Assembly (NCBI RefSeq): GCF_020532625.1
Contig: NZ_JAJAUY010000024.1
Span: 1-58,931, forward strand
Source of the DNA: Streptomyces antimicrobicus
GTDB taxonomy: Bacteria > Actinomycetota > Actinomycetes > Streptomycetales > Streptomycetaceae
Reading direction: 5' to 3'
DNA length: 58,931 bases
Part shown: positions 34,999 through 44,529 of the stretch, one piece after another
Layout: every line of letters starts with the position of its first letter
Numbering within the stretch: the stretch's first letter is position 1
Made by a program: the position numbers and the translations under genes
The notes under the pieces: generated by a model
Database searches by the model: none
The model's input: only the letters and a program-made list of their open reading frames with translations
Told to the model about the DNA's origin: nothing

Positions 34999-35961
34999 TC
35001 AGTCGAGGACCGGGTGCAGTTCGGGCCGGGCGTCCCACCAGGTGCGGTGGAACGGGTTGTTGTCGAGGCCGGACAGGTAGGCGCGGGCGGCGGCCCGGTA
35101 GAGCAGGTCGGCCTGGGCCGCCGAGACCGCCGAGCGGTTCCAGGCGAGCCGGATGCGGCCGGTGACCGGGTCCCCGGCCAGCGGCCGCAGGACCGTGCCC
35201 GGGGTGGGCGGGGCGGTGGGCTGGGTCAGGGAGACGGCGCGGCCGGCCGCGATCAGGTCGTAGTGCATCTTGCGGTCGGTGATGCGGTGGCGCAGCAGCG
35301 GGGTGAAGCCGGCCTTCTCGCAGGCGGCGACCAGCGCCTCGGGCCCGCCGTCGTCGTCCTCCACCAGCGTCATCCAGGGCTCGCCGGCCAGGTCGGCGAG
35401 GTCGATCCGGTCCCGGCCGGCCAGCGGGTGGCGGTCGGAGAGGCGGACGCAGAAGGGCTCGCGGGCGACCAGGGTCCGGGCCACCGCGCCCTCGGGCAGC
35501 GGCACCTCGTGGTCGTTGACCTCGCCGTACAGGACGACGTCGTACTGGCCGGCGCCGAGCATCCGGGTCAGCGCGGTCACCGAGTGCTCCAGCTCCACGG
35601 CGACTTCCTGGCCGGACAGGATCAGGTCGAGCTGGGCCAGCAGGCCGTCGACGAGCACCAGCAGGATGCAGCCGAGCCGCAGCGGGCGGTCCCCGGACGT
35701 GGCGGCCCGGGCGCCGGCGGCCAGGGCGTCCATCTCGCCGAGCACGCGACGGGCCTTGGCCAGGACGAACTGCCCCAGCGGGGTGGGTTCCACGCCGCGC
35801 CGGCCGCGGTGGAAGAGCTCGCCTCCGGCGACCCGCTCGATCCGGCGCAACTGCGCGGACAGGGCCGGCTGGGAGACGCCGAGCCGGGCCGCCGCCCGGC
35901 CCAGGCTGCCCGCTTCCGCGATCCGGCAGACAGCCTCCAGATGCCTCAACTCCAGCTGCAT
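34999..35961 (-). CDS. LysR-family transcriptional regulator
   Basis: 320-residue regulator. The HTH is MQLELRHLEAVCRIAEAGSL followed by GRAAARLGVSQPALSAQLRRIE; the effector domain starts near residue 90. It is divergent from the M4 protease gene (139 bp between starts), which is the likeliest target. The C-terminus extends slightly beyond the usual domain (YLSGLDNNPFHRTWWDARPE), similar to several Streptomyces LysR proteins beside secreted proteases. Confidence 0.87.
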   Translation of the reverse strand: MQLELRHLEAVCRIAEAGSLGRAAARLGVSQPALSAQLRRIERVAGGELFHRGRRGVEPTPLGQFVLAKARRVLGEMDALAAGARAATSGDRPLRLGCILLVLVDGLLAQLDLILSGQEVAVELEHSVTALTRMLGAGQYDVVLYGEVNDHEVPLPEGAVARTLVAREPFCVRLSDRHPLAGRDRIDLADLAGEPWMTLVEDDDGGPEALVAACEKAGFTPLLRHRITDRKMHYDLIAAGRAVSLTQPTAPPTPGTVLRPLAGDPVTGRIRLAWNRSAVSAAQADLLYRAAARAYLSGLDNNPFHRTWWDARPELHPVLD

Positions 35962-36100
35962 TGCCGCAGGGTAAGCGGGCGGCGGCCGACGCACCATAAC
36001 GCGGGCCTTATGCCTGCAAGGATGTCCCATTCCGGTCATGCACACGCCCATACTCGGCGCGATCCCCCTGACTCCACCCCCACGTTGATCGGAGCAGACG

Positions 36101-38293
36101 TTGCATCGCACCCGATGGACCGCGGCCGCGGCCGCCCTCGCGCTGACCGCGAGCCTCGCCGGCGCGGTCGCCGGCACCGCGTCGGCGGCCTCCCCCACTC
36201 CCCGGCCCGCACCGCCCGAGCAGGGCCGCTCCCTCGCCCTCGCCGCCGCCGACCAGGCCGCGAGCAGCGGGCTCGACGGGCTCCGGCACGGCCCCGACGA
36301 GAAGCTCGTGCGGACCTCGGTGACCCCGTGGGCCGGCGGCCTCTACTACACCGCGTACCAGCGGACGTACCGCGGCGTGCCGGTGCACGGCGGTGGCGAC
36401 GCGGTGGTCCTCGCCGACAGCGCCGGCACGGTCCGCGACCTGGCCGCGGCCCCCTCCCCCGCGCTCAGCCTCTCCACCCGGGCCGAGGTCACGGCAGCCG
36501 CCGCCGAGGCCACCGCCCGCGGCCAGCTGGCCACCGTCGAGGAGGCCACCGCGCCCGAACTGACCGTGCTGGTCAAGGACGGCAAGGGCGTGCTGGCCTG
36601 GCACACGCTGGTCACCGGCCGCACCGCGCAGCGGGCGCCCAGCGGCCTGGACACGTACGTGGACGCCACCACCGGCAAGGTCGTGCAGGCCACCGAGAAG
36701 GTCCGGCACGCCGACGGCCGCGGCTACCACAACGGCAACGTCACCATCGACACCGCCGCCTCCTCCATGACGGACACCAGCCGCGGTTCGTTCCGGTGCG
36801 GCGGCCAGAACGGCAGCGCGTACACCGGCTCCTCGCCCTGGGGCAACGGCACCGCGAACGACCTGGTCACCGCCTGCGTGGACATCATGTACGCCGCCCA
36901 GCGCGAGTCGGACATGCTCAAGCAGTGGTTCGGCTACAACGGCATCAACGGCCAGGGCGGCATGGTCCCGGCCCGGGCCGGGCTCGGCGAGGTCAACGCG
37001 TACTACGACGGCACGAAGACCACCTACGGGCGCAACCGGAACGGCACGATGCAACTGACCGGCATCGACGTCGTGGCGCACGAGTACGGCCACGAGATCT
37101 TCGACAGGACCCCCGGCTCGGCCGGCTCCTCCAACGAGAACGGCGGACTCAACGAGTCCACCGGTGACATCTTCGGCGCGCTGACCGAGCACTTCGCGAA
37201 CAACCCGAACGACACCCCGGACTACACGGTCGGCGAGAAGCTGAACTTCCTCGGCGACAACAAGCCCATCCGCTACATGTACAACCCGTCGCTGGCCAAC
37301 AACGACCCCAACTGCTACAACCAGCTGACCTCCGGCACCGAGGTGCACGCGGCGGCCGGCCCGCAGAACCACTGGTTCTACCTGCTGGCCGAGGGTTCCA
37401 ACCCGGGCGGCGGCAAGCCCGCGAGCCCCATATGCGCCGGTGGCCCCTCGTCCGTGACCGGCATCGGTATCCAGAAGGCCGGCAAGGTCTTCATGGGCGC
37501 CCTGCTGATGAAGACCTCCTCCTGGAACCACCTGGCCGCCCGCAAGGCCACCCTGTCCACCGCCAAGAACACCTACGGCAGCGCCGAGTGCCTCGCCGTG
37601 AAGGCGGCCTGGGACGCGATCCGGGTGCCGGCCCAGTCCGGCGAGACCGACTGCGGCGGCACGAGCACCCCGGACTTCTCGCTCGCGCTCGACCCGGCCT
37701 CCGGCTCGGCCCAGCCGGGCGCCTCGGTGACCGCGACCGTGAAGACCTCCACGGTCGGCGGCAACCCGCAGACGGTCCAGCTCTCGGCCTCCGGCCAGCC
37801 CGGCGGGGTCACCGTCTCCTTCAGCCCGTCCTCGGTGACCTCGGGCAACGCCGCCACCATGACGGTCTCGGTCGCGGCGGGCACCCCGAACGGCACCTAC
37901 CCGATCACGGTCACCGGCACCGGCTCGGCCACGCACAGCGTCACGTACACCCTGGCGGTCGGCGGCACGACCCCGCCCACCGGCTGCGAGAACGCCGAGT
38001 ACACCTACCGCGGCACGCTGGCCGCCGGCCAGCGGGCGGCCCAGCCGGACGGCTCGTACTACTGGTCGGCGACCTCCGGCACCCACACCGGCTGCCTGCG
38101 CGGCCCGGCCGGCACCGACTTCGACCTCTACCTCCAGAAGTGGACCGGCTCGGCCTGGGCGGACGTGGCCGTCTCCGGCTCGGAGGGCGAGAACGAGGAC
38201 ATCACCTACAACGGCTCCGCGGGCTACTACCGCTACGTGATCCACGCGTACAGCGGCTCGGGCTCCTACACCCTGGGGCTCTCGGCGCCGTGA
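36101..38293 (+). CDS. Secreted M4-family zinc metallopeptidase with C-terminal PPC domain
   Basis: Thermolysin-like extracellular protease, 730 residues. A Sec signal peptide (about 1-29, ending GTASA) is followed by a propeptide with FTP-like and PepSY-like parts (to about 200). The M4 catalytic domain has HEYGH at 327-331 and Glu352 in GGLNESTGD, plus the C-terminal His region AAAGPQNHWFYLLAEG. Next come a beta domain (about 525-625) and a bacterial pre-peptidase C-terminal domain (about 630-730). The start is TTG 36101 with GGAG 6 nt before it; no in-frame ATG would keep the signal peptide. It is divergent from a LysR gene. Confidence 0.92.
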   Translation: MHRTRWTAAAAALALTASLAGAVAGTASAASPTPRPAPPEQGRSLALAAADQAASSGLDGLRHGPDEKLVRTSVTPWAGGLYYTAYQRTYRGVPVHGGGDAVVLADSAGTVRDLAAAPSPALSLSTRAEVTAAAAEATARGQLATVEEATAPELTVLVKDGKGVLAWHTLVTGRTAQRAPSGLDTYVDATTGKVVQATEKVRHADGRGYHNGNVTIDTAASSMTDTSRGSFRCGGQNGSAYTGSSPWGNGTANDLVTACVDIMYAAQRESDMLKQWFGYNGINGQGGMVPARAGLGEVNAYYDGTKTTYGRNRNGTMQLTGIDVVAHEYGHEIFDRTPGSAGSSNENGGLNESTGDIFGALTEHFANNPNDTPDYTVGEKLNFLGDNKPIRYMYNPSLANNDPNCYNQLTSGTEVHAAAGPQNHWFYLLAEGSNPGGGKPASPICAGGPSSVTGIGIQKAGKVFMGALLMKTSSWNHLAARKATLSTAKNTYGSAECLAVKAAWDAIRVPAQSGETDCGGTSTPDFSLALDPASGSAQPGASVTATVKTSTVGGNPQTVQLSASGQPGGVTVSFSPSSVTSGNAATMTVSVAAGTPNGTYPITVTGTGSATHSVTYTLAVGGTTPPTGCENAEYTYRGTLAAGQRAAQPDGSYYWSATSGTHTGCLRGPAGTDFDLYLQKWTGSAWADVAVSGSEGENEDITYNGSAGYYRYVIHAYSGSGSYTLGLSAP

Positions 38294-38329
38294 TCCGCAC
38301 CCGCGCCACCGCATGACCTGCTGACCCCG

Positions 38330-41300
38330 TCAGGCGCAGACCTGCCGGTCCGGTATCCGGACCGGCAGGCTCCGTCGTTCCTCGTCGGTGAACTCGCGGC
38401 CGCCGATGATCCGGCACAGTTCCCGCCGCCACAGGGCCGGATCGAGGCGGAGGGGGCCGCCGGAGCCGCTGGGGGCGATGTGGACCACCGTCCTGCCGTC
38501 GGCCGACATGTCCATGAACTGGTACCGGGCGCTGCCCCCGAACCTGTCCTCCGCCCGCCCGAAGTCGTAGGCATCGACGTAGTTCCGGGCGCCGACGCGG
38601 TACGTCCGGACGGTGCTGGCGGCGGCGACGACGAAGCGGCCGCCGTCACCGAGGAAGGAGGCGACGTACTGCGCCCTGGCACTGTCCCCGATGCTGGGCA
38701 GCGGACCCAGCTCCTTGCGCAGCGGCTGCCTGTTCCACACCTCGATGATCCCACCGCTGCGCATCACGGCGAAGGAGCGGCCGGAGGATTCGAACTGGAC
38801 GCCGTAGGTGTCCTCGGGGACCGGCACCTTCTCCACCGTCCGGCCGGTGGTCAGGTCCACCACCTTCACCTCGGGGTCGCCCGGGACCAGCACGGCGACC
38901 TGGTGGTCGGCCGGGTACGGGAAGGCGGTCGCGCCTTCCGCCGCGGCGTCGAAGCGGGCGAGCTCCTGGCCCGAGCGCGGGTCCCACTGCTGCACCACCG
39001 TGTCGGCGCTGGTCACCAGCGTGCCGTCCCCGTGGAACCAGCACAGGAATCTGTCTTCACCGGAGACGGCCGCGGTGGTGACGCGGGTCACCGGGCGGAG
39101 CGTGTCCACCTCGTACACGGTGACGGAGTTCGTCGCGTCGCGGTCGGCCAGCAGCTTCCCGTCCCGGCTCAGCGGCATCCGCTGGCTGTGCTCGGGCTTC
39201 CAGTACGGCTGCGGCCGCCGCACCTCGGCCAGCAGACGGTCGTCGTCGGGGAGGACGGGCCGCAGCTGCAGGGCGGAGCCGTCCGCCAGCCTGCTGATCG
39301 TGCGGTCGCCGTCCTTGGTGAGTTGCTGCAGGCCGACGCTCAGCGTCGCCGGGGCGGGCCAGATCGCCGTGTAGGCGATCCACGAGCTGTCGCGCGCCAT
39401 CGTCACGACGCGCAGCCCCTCCCCCGCCGCGACGAGCCGGGCGGAGTTCGAAGAGCTCTGGCGGGGGGCGTCGGTCCGGGCCACCACCTCCCGCCGCTCC
39501 AGGTCCAGCAGTTGCAGTTCCCTGGTGTCCCCGAGGACGGCCCGTCGCCCGCTCGCGTCGACCGCCCGCGCCGCGCACACGCCCCGGGTGCGGAACGCTT
39601 CCCCCTCGGCGCCGGCGTCCGCGACCCGCACCCGGAAGTAGACGGCGTCGTCGCCCTCCTTCCGGCAGACCACGGCGACGGAGCCGTCCCCGCTCGGCAG
39701 GAACGCCGAGGCCTGGCCCACGACCTCGCGCGGCGGGCCTGCGGACGGGTCGAACGCCATGAGCCGGAAGCCGTCCTCGACACCGGCGCCGCGCCAGAGC
39801 CCGGCCAGGAGCGTCCGGTGGTCCGGTGCGAACCAGACGCTGCCGTCCGTCTCGGCCGGCAGTGCTACCGAGCCGCCCATGGCGTCCTTGTCCAGGTCCC
39901 ACCAGACCAACCCGGACTTGGTCGTGCGCACCAGCCGCCGCCCGTCCCCCGACAGCGCCACCCCGCGCCCGGGGTCGCCGAAGACCAGTCCCTCCGAGAT
40001 CCGGGGCAGCGGGTGGACCGGCCCGGCGATCCGGTCGGCGTCGGGACGCACCTCGAACCATCCCCCGCCCCCGTCCTCGGAGACGAACGCCGCCCGTGTG
40101 CCGTCGGGCGCCACGACGGCCGTGACGACCTGCTTGGCCGCCAGCAGCTCGCTGCGCACCGTGCCCGAGGCGGCGTGCGTGAAGAGCACCGCCCGGCCCG
40201 AGGTGGACCGCGCAAGGACCACCTGACCGTCGCGGCTGCTGTCGAACTGCCCGATCGGGCCGGGCAGGGCGGACAGCAGGCGGTCGGCGTGGCTGTGGGC
40301 CAGGTACGCGCGCAGCAGCTGGTTGCGGGCCTCCTCCGTCGGTGCGGTGCGGAACGCCGCCATAGCCAGCATGGCGGCGCGGGCCGGGTCGGCGGCAGCC
40401 TGGTCCTGGGCGGCCTGCGCCAGGGCCCGCGAGTCGGCGTACGCCTGGCGCTGGCGGGCCTGGTCGCTCGCGTACGCGTAGAGACCGCCGAGGACCAGGG
40501 CGAGGACCGCGACGGCCGCGGCCGCGGAGCGCAGTCCCCGGCGCAGGCGCAGGTGGGTCCGGCCGCGCGCCAGGTAGGCGCGTTCGGCCTCGGTCAGTTC
40601 GCCGCCGTGCTCCTCCAGCCACGGGCGGGCGGCCGCCAGGGTGGGGGCGGACGGCAGCAGCGCGGCGGCCCGGCCGCCGTCCTGCCAGCGGCGCACCTCG
40701 TGCCGCAGCGTCTCCCGCCACGCCAGGAAGGCGACGTTGGCGTGCGTGAGGTCCGCCAGCCGGTCCCAGGCGGTGATCAGGGCCTCGTGGGCCAGCTCGA
40801 CCGTCTCGGTGCCCTCGGCGTCGGTGTCGGTGACCAGCAGCCGGGTGCCGGCGAGGGCCTGGGCGAAGGCCCACTCGTCGGCGCCGAGCTCGGCGCGGGA
40901 GACGGTACGGCGGGTCGCGGCGGCCGAGCCGATCGGTATCCGGACGAGCCGGGTGAGCAGCCTCCGGGCGGCCTTGTCGTCCCGGTCCGGCACGTACGCG
41001 TCCCAGGCCTGGTCGGCGTAGGCAGACAGCGCCCCGGACACGCCGCCGAGGGCGTCGTACGCCCGGTGCGTGAGCAGGCCGCCGTTCTGCTGCTGCCAGA
41101 GCCGGTCGAGGGTGAAGCCGAGGAGGGGCAGCGCGCCCGGGCCGCTGCCGGCGTCGTCGAGGATGCGTTCGACCAGGCCGTGCTCGTAGGCGACACCGGG
41201 GACCGGTTCGACCGGAGCGGTCACGACCTCGCGCAGTCGGTCGCGGCCCAGCGGGGTCAGGTAGTGCAGGCCGCCACCGAGGGTGCGGCCGAGCCGCGGA

Positions 41301-42523
41301 CGGTCGAGCGCGGCCTCCAGGAAGTCCGCCCGCAGCGTGGTCAGGACGCGGACGGTCGGCGGCAGGTCCTCGTCGTACAGGACGGCGGTCAACTGGTCCG
41401 CGGCCGTCGCGTCGAGCGCGAGGAGTTCCTCGAACTGGTCGACGACGATCAGCAGCCGGGCGCGCCCCGACCGCACCTCCGGCAGGCCGGCCGCGACGTC
41501 CGCGAGGCCTCCGGCGGCCAGGTGCGCGGCCGTGCCGGGAAGCCGCAGCAGCCGGTCGCTCTCGGACAGTCCGGGCTCCAGCAGCGGCAGCAGCGCGGCG
41601 GCGAGGGCGGTCAGCGGGTTCTTGTTCAAGGAGGGGCGCAGCACGGCCACCGCGTCGCCGGCGGCCCGTCTGCGCGGCACGATCCCGGCCAGGGCCAGGG
41701 AGGACTTGCCGGAGCCCGACGGCCCGACGACGGTGAGCCAGCGCTGGGCGCCGAGCGCGTCCGCCAGGGACGCGCTCTCGGCCGCGCGGCCGTGGAAGAC
41801 CGCCGCGTCGGCCTCCTGGAAGGCGGTGAGGCTGCGGAACGGCGAGGGGGCCAGCGTCAGTTCGGCGAGGCCCGGCCAGGCCTGCAGCAGGCCCTCGGTC
41901 GGGATCAGGTAGCTCACGGCGGGCTCGCCGGCCTCGGCCTGGACGAGCATGCCGACCACGCCCGCGAGCGTGTCGTCCCAGACCGGGCTGCCGCTGAAGC
42001 CGCGCGAGACGGCGTAGCCCTTCCCGGTCATGTTCGCCTGGATCCATCCGGCGCCCTGCCGGTGCAGCAAGGCGGCCTCGTGCCACACGCCGTCCGGGCG
42101 TCCGGCCGGGAACCCGAAGGCGCGGACCGGGTGCCCCCACACCTCCTGCTCCTGCACCATCCGCAGCGGGCGCGCCCCGGGCACCGGCGCGGTCAGCCGC
42201 AGCACCGCCACGTCACCGGCCGTGGCGCCGCCCGCGCCGCCGGGCGGCACCCAGCTCTCGACGCTCGCGTACACCTGCGACTGCGACCCGGCCCCCGGCA
42301 GCAGCGGCGCGTCGAGCGGGATCCGGGCGCCGGCGGGGGGCGGGACGTCGTACGGCGTGCCGAGCGCGGCGGACACCACATGGGCGCAGGTCAGCGCGAT
42401 ACCGGGAGAGACCAGGAAGCCGACGCCCACGGCGGTGCCCCGGCCGTCGCGCACGCGCAGCAGTGCCGCGTCGAGCGACTTGGGTCCGGCGCCCCCGCCG
42501 GGCGGCTCCGCTGAGCCGCTCAC
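38330..42523 (-). CDS. Trypsin-like peptidase, STAND ATPase and beta-propeller fusion (predicted conflict system)
   Basis: 1397-residue multidomain protein. Residues about 15-215 are a trypsin-like protease: His48 (CAHVV), Asp104 (GDVAVLRL) and Ser177 (GFSGSPVWD). A STAND P-loop ATPase follows: Walker A GPSGSGKSS 267-275, Walker B LLIVVDQFEELL 358-369. A membrane helix is at about 667-686. From about 720 to the end there is a WD40-like propeller. Such proteins are predicted sensors/effectors of NTP-dependent conflict systems in multicellular bacteria (Aravind group's STAND/trypsin classes). GTG 42523 overlaps the stop of its Trypco1 partner (GTGA), so both are coupled. All protease and P-loop residues look intact. 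Confidence 0.87.
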   Translation of the reverse strand: MSGSAEPPGGGAGPKSLDAALLRVRDGRGTAVGVGFLVSPGIALTCAHVVSAALGTPYDVPPPAGARIPLDAPLLPGAGSQSQVYASVESWVPPGGAGGATAGDVAVLRLTAPVPGARPLRMVQEQEVWGHPVRAFGFPAGRPDGVWHEAALLHRQGAGWIQANMTGKGYAVSRGFSGSPVWDDTLAGVVGMLVQAEAGEPAVSYLIPTEGLLQAWPGLAELTLAPSPFRSLTAFQEADAAVFHGRAAESASLADALGAQRWLTVVGPSGSGKSSLALAGIVPRRRAAGDAVAVLRPSLNKNPLTALAAALLPLLEPGLSESDRLLRLPGTAAHLAAGGLADVAAGLPEVRSGRARLLIVVDQFEELLALDATAADQLTAVLYDEDLPPTVRVLTTLRADFLEAALDRPRLGRTLGGGLHYLTPLGRDRLREVVTAPVEPVPGVAYEHGLVERILDDAGSGPGALPLLGFTLDRLWQQQNGGLLTHRAYDALGGVSGALSAYADQAWDAYVPDRDDKAARRLLTRLVRIPIGSAAATRRTVSRAELGADEWAFAQALAGTRLLVTDTDAEGTETVELAHEALITAWDRLADLTHANVAFLAWRETLRHEVRRWQDGGRAAALLPSAPTLAAARPWLEEHGGELTEAERAYLARGRTHLRLRRGLRSAAAAVAVLALVLGGLYAYASDQARQRQAYADSRALAQAAQDQAAADPARAAMLAMAAFRTAPTEEARNQLLRAYLAHSHADRLLSALPGPIGQFDSSRDGQVVLARSTSGRAVLFTHAASGTVRSELLAAKQVVTAVVAPDGTRAAFVSEDGGGGWFEVRPDADRIAGPVHPLPRISEGLVFGDPGRGVALSGDGRRLVRTTKSGLVWWDLDKDAMGGSVALPAETDGSVWFAPDHRTLLAGLWRGAGVEDGFRLMAFDPSAGPPREVVGQASAFLPSGDGSVAVVCRKEGDDAVYFRVRVADAGAEGEAFRTRGVCAARAVDASGRRAVLGDTRELQLLDLERREVVARTDAPRQSSSNSARLVAAGEGLRVVTMARDSSWIAYTAIWPAPATLSVGLQQLTKDGDRTISRLADGSALQLRPVLPDDDRLLAEVRRPQPYWKPEHSQRMPLSRDGKLLADRDATNSVTVYEVDTLRPVTRVTTAAVSGEDRFLCWFHGDGTLVTSADTVVQQWDPRSGQELARFDAAAEGATAFPYPADHQVAVLVPGDPEVKVVDLTTGRTVEKVPVPEDTYGVQFESSGRSFAVMRSGGIIEVWNRQPLRKELGPLPSIGDSARAQYVASFLGDGGRFVVAAASTVRTYRVGARNYVDAYDFGRAEDRFGGSARYQFMDMSADGRTVVHIAPSGSGGPLRLDPALWRRELCRIIGGREFTDEERRSLPVRIPDRQVCA

Positions 42524-42957
42524 GCCCCGGGGTCCGCGCCACCGGCCGCCGGTGCGGCCGCGGCCGATCCCCCGGTGCCTTCCGGGGCCGGTCCGGGCGC
42601 GGGCTCCGCCGCCGAGGGCCGGTTCCAGGTGAGGGAGACGGTGAAGTGCGCCTGCGCGGCCGTGCTGCTGACGACCACGTCGGCCTCCGCCGACAGCGAG
42701 AGCCCGAACTCGACGCTGATCTCGTCGGGCGCGTGGGCCATGCCGCGGAAGTTCTCGACGAAGTTCTGCGCGATGGGCCGGACCCCGGCCAGCATCTCGC
42801 CCAGCGACCGGGTGGCCCGCGCCACCACCTGGCCCGGGCGGGCGACCGCGACGATCCCCTCCGCGACCTGCTGGACCTCGACCTTCACCGTGTCCGTGCC
42901 GGCAGGGTTCCCGGCTCCGTCGGTGACGGACACGGGTATCTCGACGAGATAGGCCAT
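42520..42957 (-). CDS. Trypsin-co-occurring domain protein (Trypco1, CU044_2847 family)
   Basis: 145-residue protein whose first 100 residues form the beta-rich Trypco1 domain (MAYLVEIPVSVTDGAG, VEFGLSLSAEADVVVSSTAAQAHFTVSLTW), followed by a low-complexity Ala/Pro/Gly tail. The family is named for sitting next to trypsin-like peptidases fused to STAND ATPases, exactly as here. It is probably an interaction partner or substrate of that protease; the mechanism is unknown. GGAGGGGG lies 4-5 nt before ATG 42957. It overlaps the protease-ATPase gene by 4 nt. Confidence 0.85.
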   Translation of the reverse strand: MAYLVEIPVSVTDGAGNPAGTDTVKVEVQQVAEGIVAVARPGQVVARATRSLGEMLAGVRPIAQNFVENFRGMAHAPDEISVEFGLSLSAEADVVVSSTAAQAHFTVSLTWNRPSAAEPAPGPAPEGTGGSAAAAPAAGGADPGA

Positions 42958-43059
42958 GACTCCCCCTCCGCATCGCGCGCACGGGCGGTCCGGCCACCCG
43001 TCCGACTGGCGATCAGAAAGTACCCCACGCCACCGACATCCACCCGGGTGTACGGGGAT

Positions 43060-43659
43060 TCACCCGGTGACGGCCCCCTCGGTCTGCGGGGCGGCGGTGA
43101 TCAGCACGTCCAGGAGGGCCAGCAGGGCGTCGCGCACGTCGGAGCGGTCGCGGGCGTCCAGCATGAGGACCGGGGTGTCCGGGTCGCGCAGGTGCAGGGC
43201 GGCCGCGATCTCCTCGGCGGTGTAGGGCTGCACGCCGTGGAAGCAGTTCGCGCCGATCACGAAGGGCAGGCCGCGGCTCTCGAAGAAGTCGACGGCCGGG
43301 AAACTGCGGTCCAGGCGGCGGGTGTCGACCAGGACGATCGCGCCGAGGGCCCCGCTCAGCAGGTCGTCCCACATGAACCAGAAGCGCTCCTGGCCCGGCG
43401 TGCCGAACAGGTACAGGACCACGCCCGCGTCGGTGAGGGTGAGCCGGCCGAAGTCCATGGCGACGGTGGTGACCGCCTTGGACTCGATGCCGTCGAGGTC
43501 GTCCACGCCCACTCCGGCGGCCGTCAGCCGCTCCTCCGTGCGCAGCGGCTCGATCTCGGAGATCGTCTCGACCAGGGTGGTCTTGCCGACCCCGAAGCCC
43601 CCGGCGACGAGGATCTTGACGGGGGCCGCCTGGGGCGCAGAGGTGTCATATCCGGGCAA
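43060..43659 (-). CDS. cvnD: Conservon GTP-binding protein CvnD
   Basis: Ras-like small GTPase of the actinobacterial conservon, 199 residues. P-loop GGFGVGKTT (20-28), effector-type TTVAMDFGRL, G3-like LFGTPGQERFWFMWDDLL and a VIGANCFHG segment in place of a textbook NKxD. It is thought to act with CvnA-C in a membrane-associated, GPCR-like signalling complex controlling development or secondary metabolism. The start is TTG 43659 with AGGGA just upstream; it overlaps the end of cvnC by 14 nt. No cvnE/F P450 gene follows; the next genes are the Trypco1 pair 102 bp away. Confidence 0.92.
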   Translation of the reverse strand: MPGYDTSAPQAAPVKILVAGGFGVGKTTLVETISEIEPLRTEERLTAAGVGVDDLDGIESKAVTTVAMDFGRLTLTDAGVVLYLFGTPGQERFWFMWDDLLSGALGAIVLVDTRRLDRSFPAVDFFESRGLPFVIGANCFHGVQPYTAEEIAAALHLRDPDTPVLMLDARDRSDVRDALLALLDVLITAAPQTEGAVTG

Positions 43660-44125
43660 GGTTGTCCCTGATTCTCCTGAGCAGGTGGACATTGCTGGTC
43701 TCGGCGCCCACCAGGGGCGCCCGGTGGTGGATGAGCCCGCGGTCGGCGAGTTCACCGAGGAGCAGCGTCATCGGGGTGAGCCGGATGTGCATCCGCGCCG
43801 CGAGTTCCGCGACCGCCCGTCCGTCGGGCGCCGGGCACAGCGCGAGGACGGCCCGCCACTCGGTGGGCAGGCTGCTGTCGGCCTCGGGGTCGACCGCCGC
43901 GGTGATCGTGGTGTCCATGGTGAGGACGGTGCACGGCGCGGCGGTGCGGCCGTCGGTGAGAGCGTACAGCCGCGTCCGGCGGGGGGACCGGGCCCGGCCC
44001 GCCGGCCGCGGGTCCTGCGGGGCCCCGTCCCCTTCCGGCTGCTCCTCGTCCGGCCGCTCCTCGTCCGGGAGCTCTTCCTCCAGGAGCTCTTCCTCCGGAA
44101 GCTCCGGGAGCTCTTCCTCCGGCAT
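43646..44125 (-). CDS. cvnC: Conservon protein CvnC (DUF742)
   Basis: 159-residue DUF742 protein, third member of the conservon. The DUF742 winged-helix core covers about residues 40-157 (RTRLYALTDGRT, EWRAVLALCPAPDGRAVAELAARMHIRLTPMTLLLGEL, VHLLRRIRDNLARI). Its first 35 residues are an unusual, almost purely acidic tract of EEELPE, EEELLE, DEERPDEE-type repeats, encoded by a DNA repeat at about 44040-44120. Start ATG 44125 overlaps the cvnB stop by one base (TAATG). The acidic tract is not a normal part of DUF742 and may modulate interactions. Confidence 0.9.
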   Translation of the reverse strand: MPEEELPELPEEELLEEELPDEERPDEEQPEGDGAPQDPRPAGRARSPRRTRLYALTDGRTAAPCTVLTMDTTITAAVDPEADSSLPTEWRAVLALCPAPDGRAVAELAARMHIRLTPMTLLLGELADRGLIHHRAPLVGAETSNVHLLRRIRDNLARI

Positions 44126-44529
44126 TACGAGGCGGGCCCCTGGACGCGCTCCGGGGTGCCCAGCCACTCGCCGAGCGCCTGGGCCGTGCGGACGGCCTCG
44201 CCGCCGAGCTCGCCGAGGCGGGCCTTGCGGGAGGTCACCACGATGAGGGTGCTGCCCTCGCCGCACCCGACGATGCACAGGTAGCGGTCGTCCATCTCGA
44301 CGAGTTGGCGGATGACCCGGCCGCCGTCGATCTCGCGGGATATCGCCTTCATCGTGGCCGCGACGCCGGAGGAGGCCGCGGCGATGCGCTCCGCCTGGTC
44401 GCGGTCGAGGCGGTAGTCGCTGAGTCTGATCCCGTCGTTGGACAGCAGGACCGCGCCCTCGATGCCGGCGATGCGGCTCAGGTTGTTGTCCAGGACGCTG
44501 TAGATCATGTCGTGGGCTGTCGTCGTCAT
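44125..44529 (-). CDS. cvnB: Conservon roadblock/LC7 protein CvnB
   Basis: 134-residue roadblock/LC7-fold protein (about residues 8-120: NLSRIAGIEGAVLLSNDGIRL, RQLVEMDDRYLCIVGCGEGSTLIV). In conservons it pairs with the GTPase CvnD, like MglB with MglA, and likely acts as its regulator. Its ATG overlaps the cvnA stop by 4 nt (ATGA at 44526-44529), and its stop overlaps cvnC, so the four genes are one tightly coupled operon. Length and sequence are ordinary for the family. Confidence 0.93.
   Translation of the reverse strand: MTTTAHDMIYSVLDNNLSRIAGIEGAVLLSNDGIRLSDYRLDRDQAERIAAASSGVAATMKAISREIDGGRVIRQLVEMDDRYLCIVGCGEGSTLIVVTSRKARLGELGGEAVRTAQALGEWLGTPERVQGPAS

Noticed and set aside
38480..42514. 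1344-codon plus-strand ORF opposite the STAND gene
   Set aside because: Antisense shadow of a gene with intact trypsin and P-loop motifs; the plus-strand translation lacks any domain.
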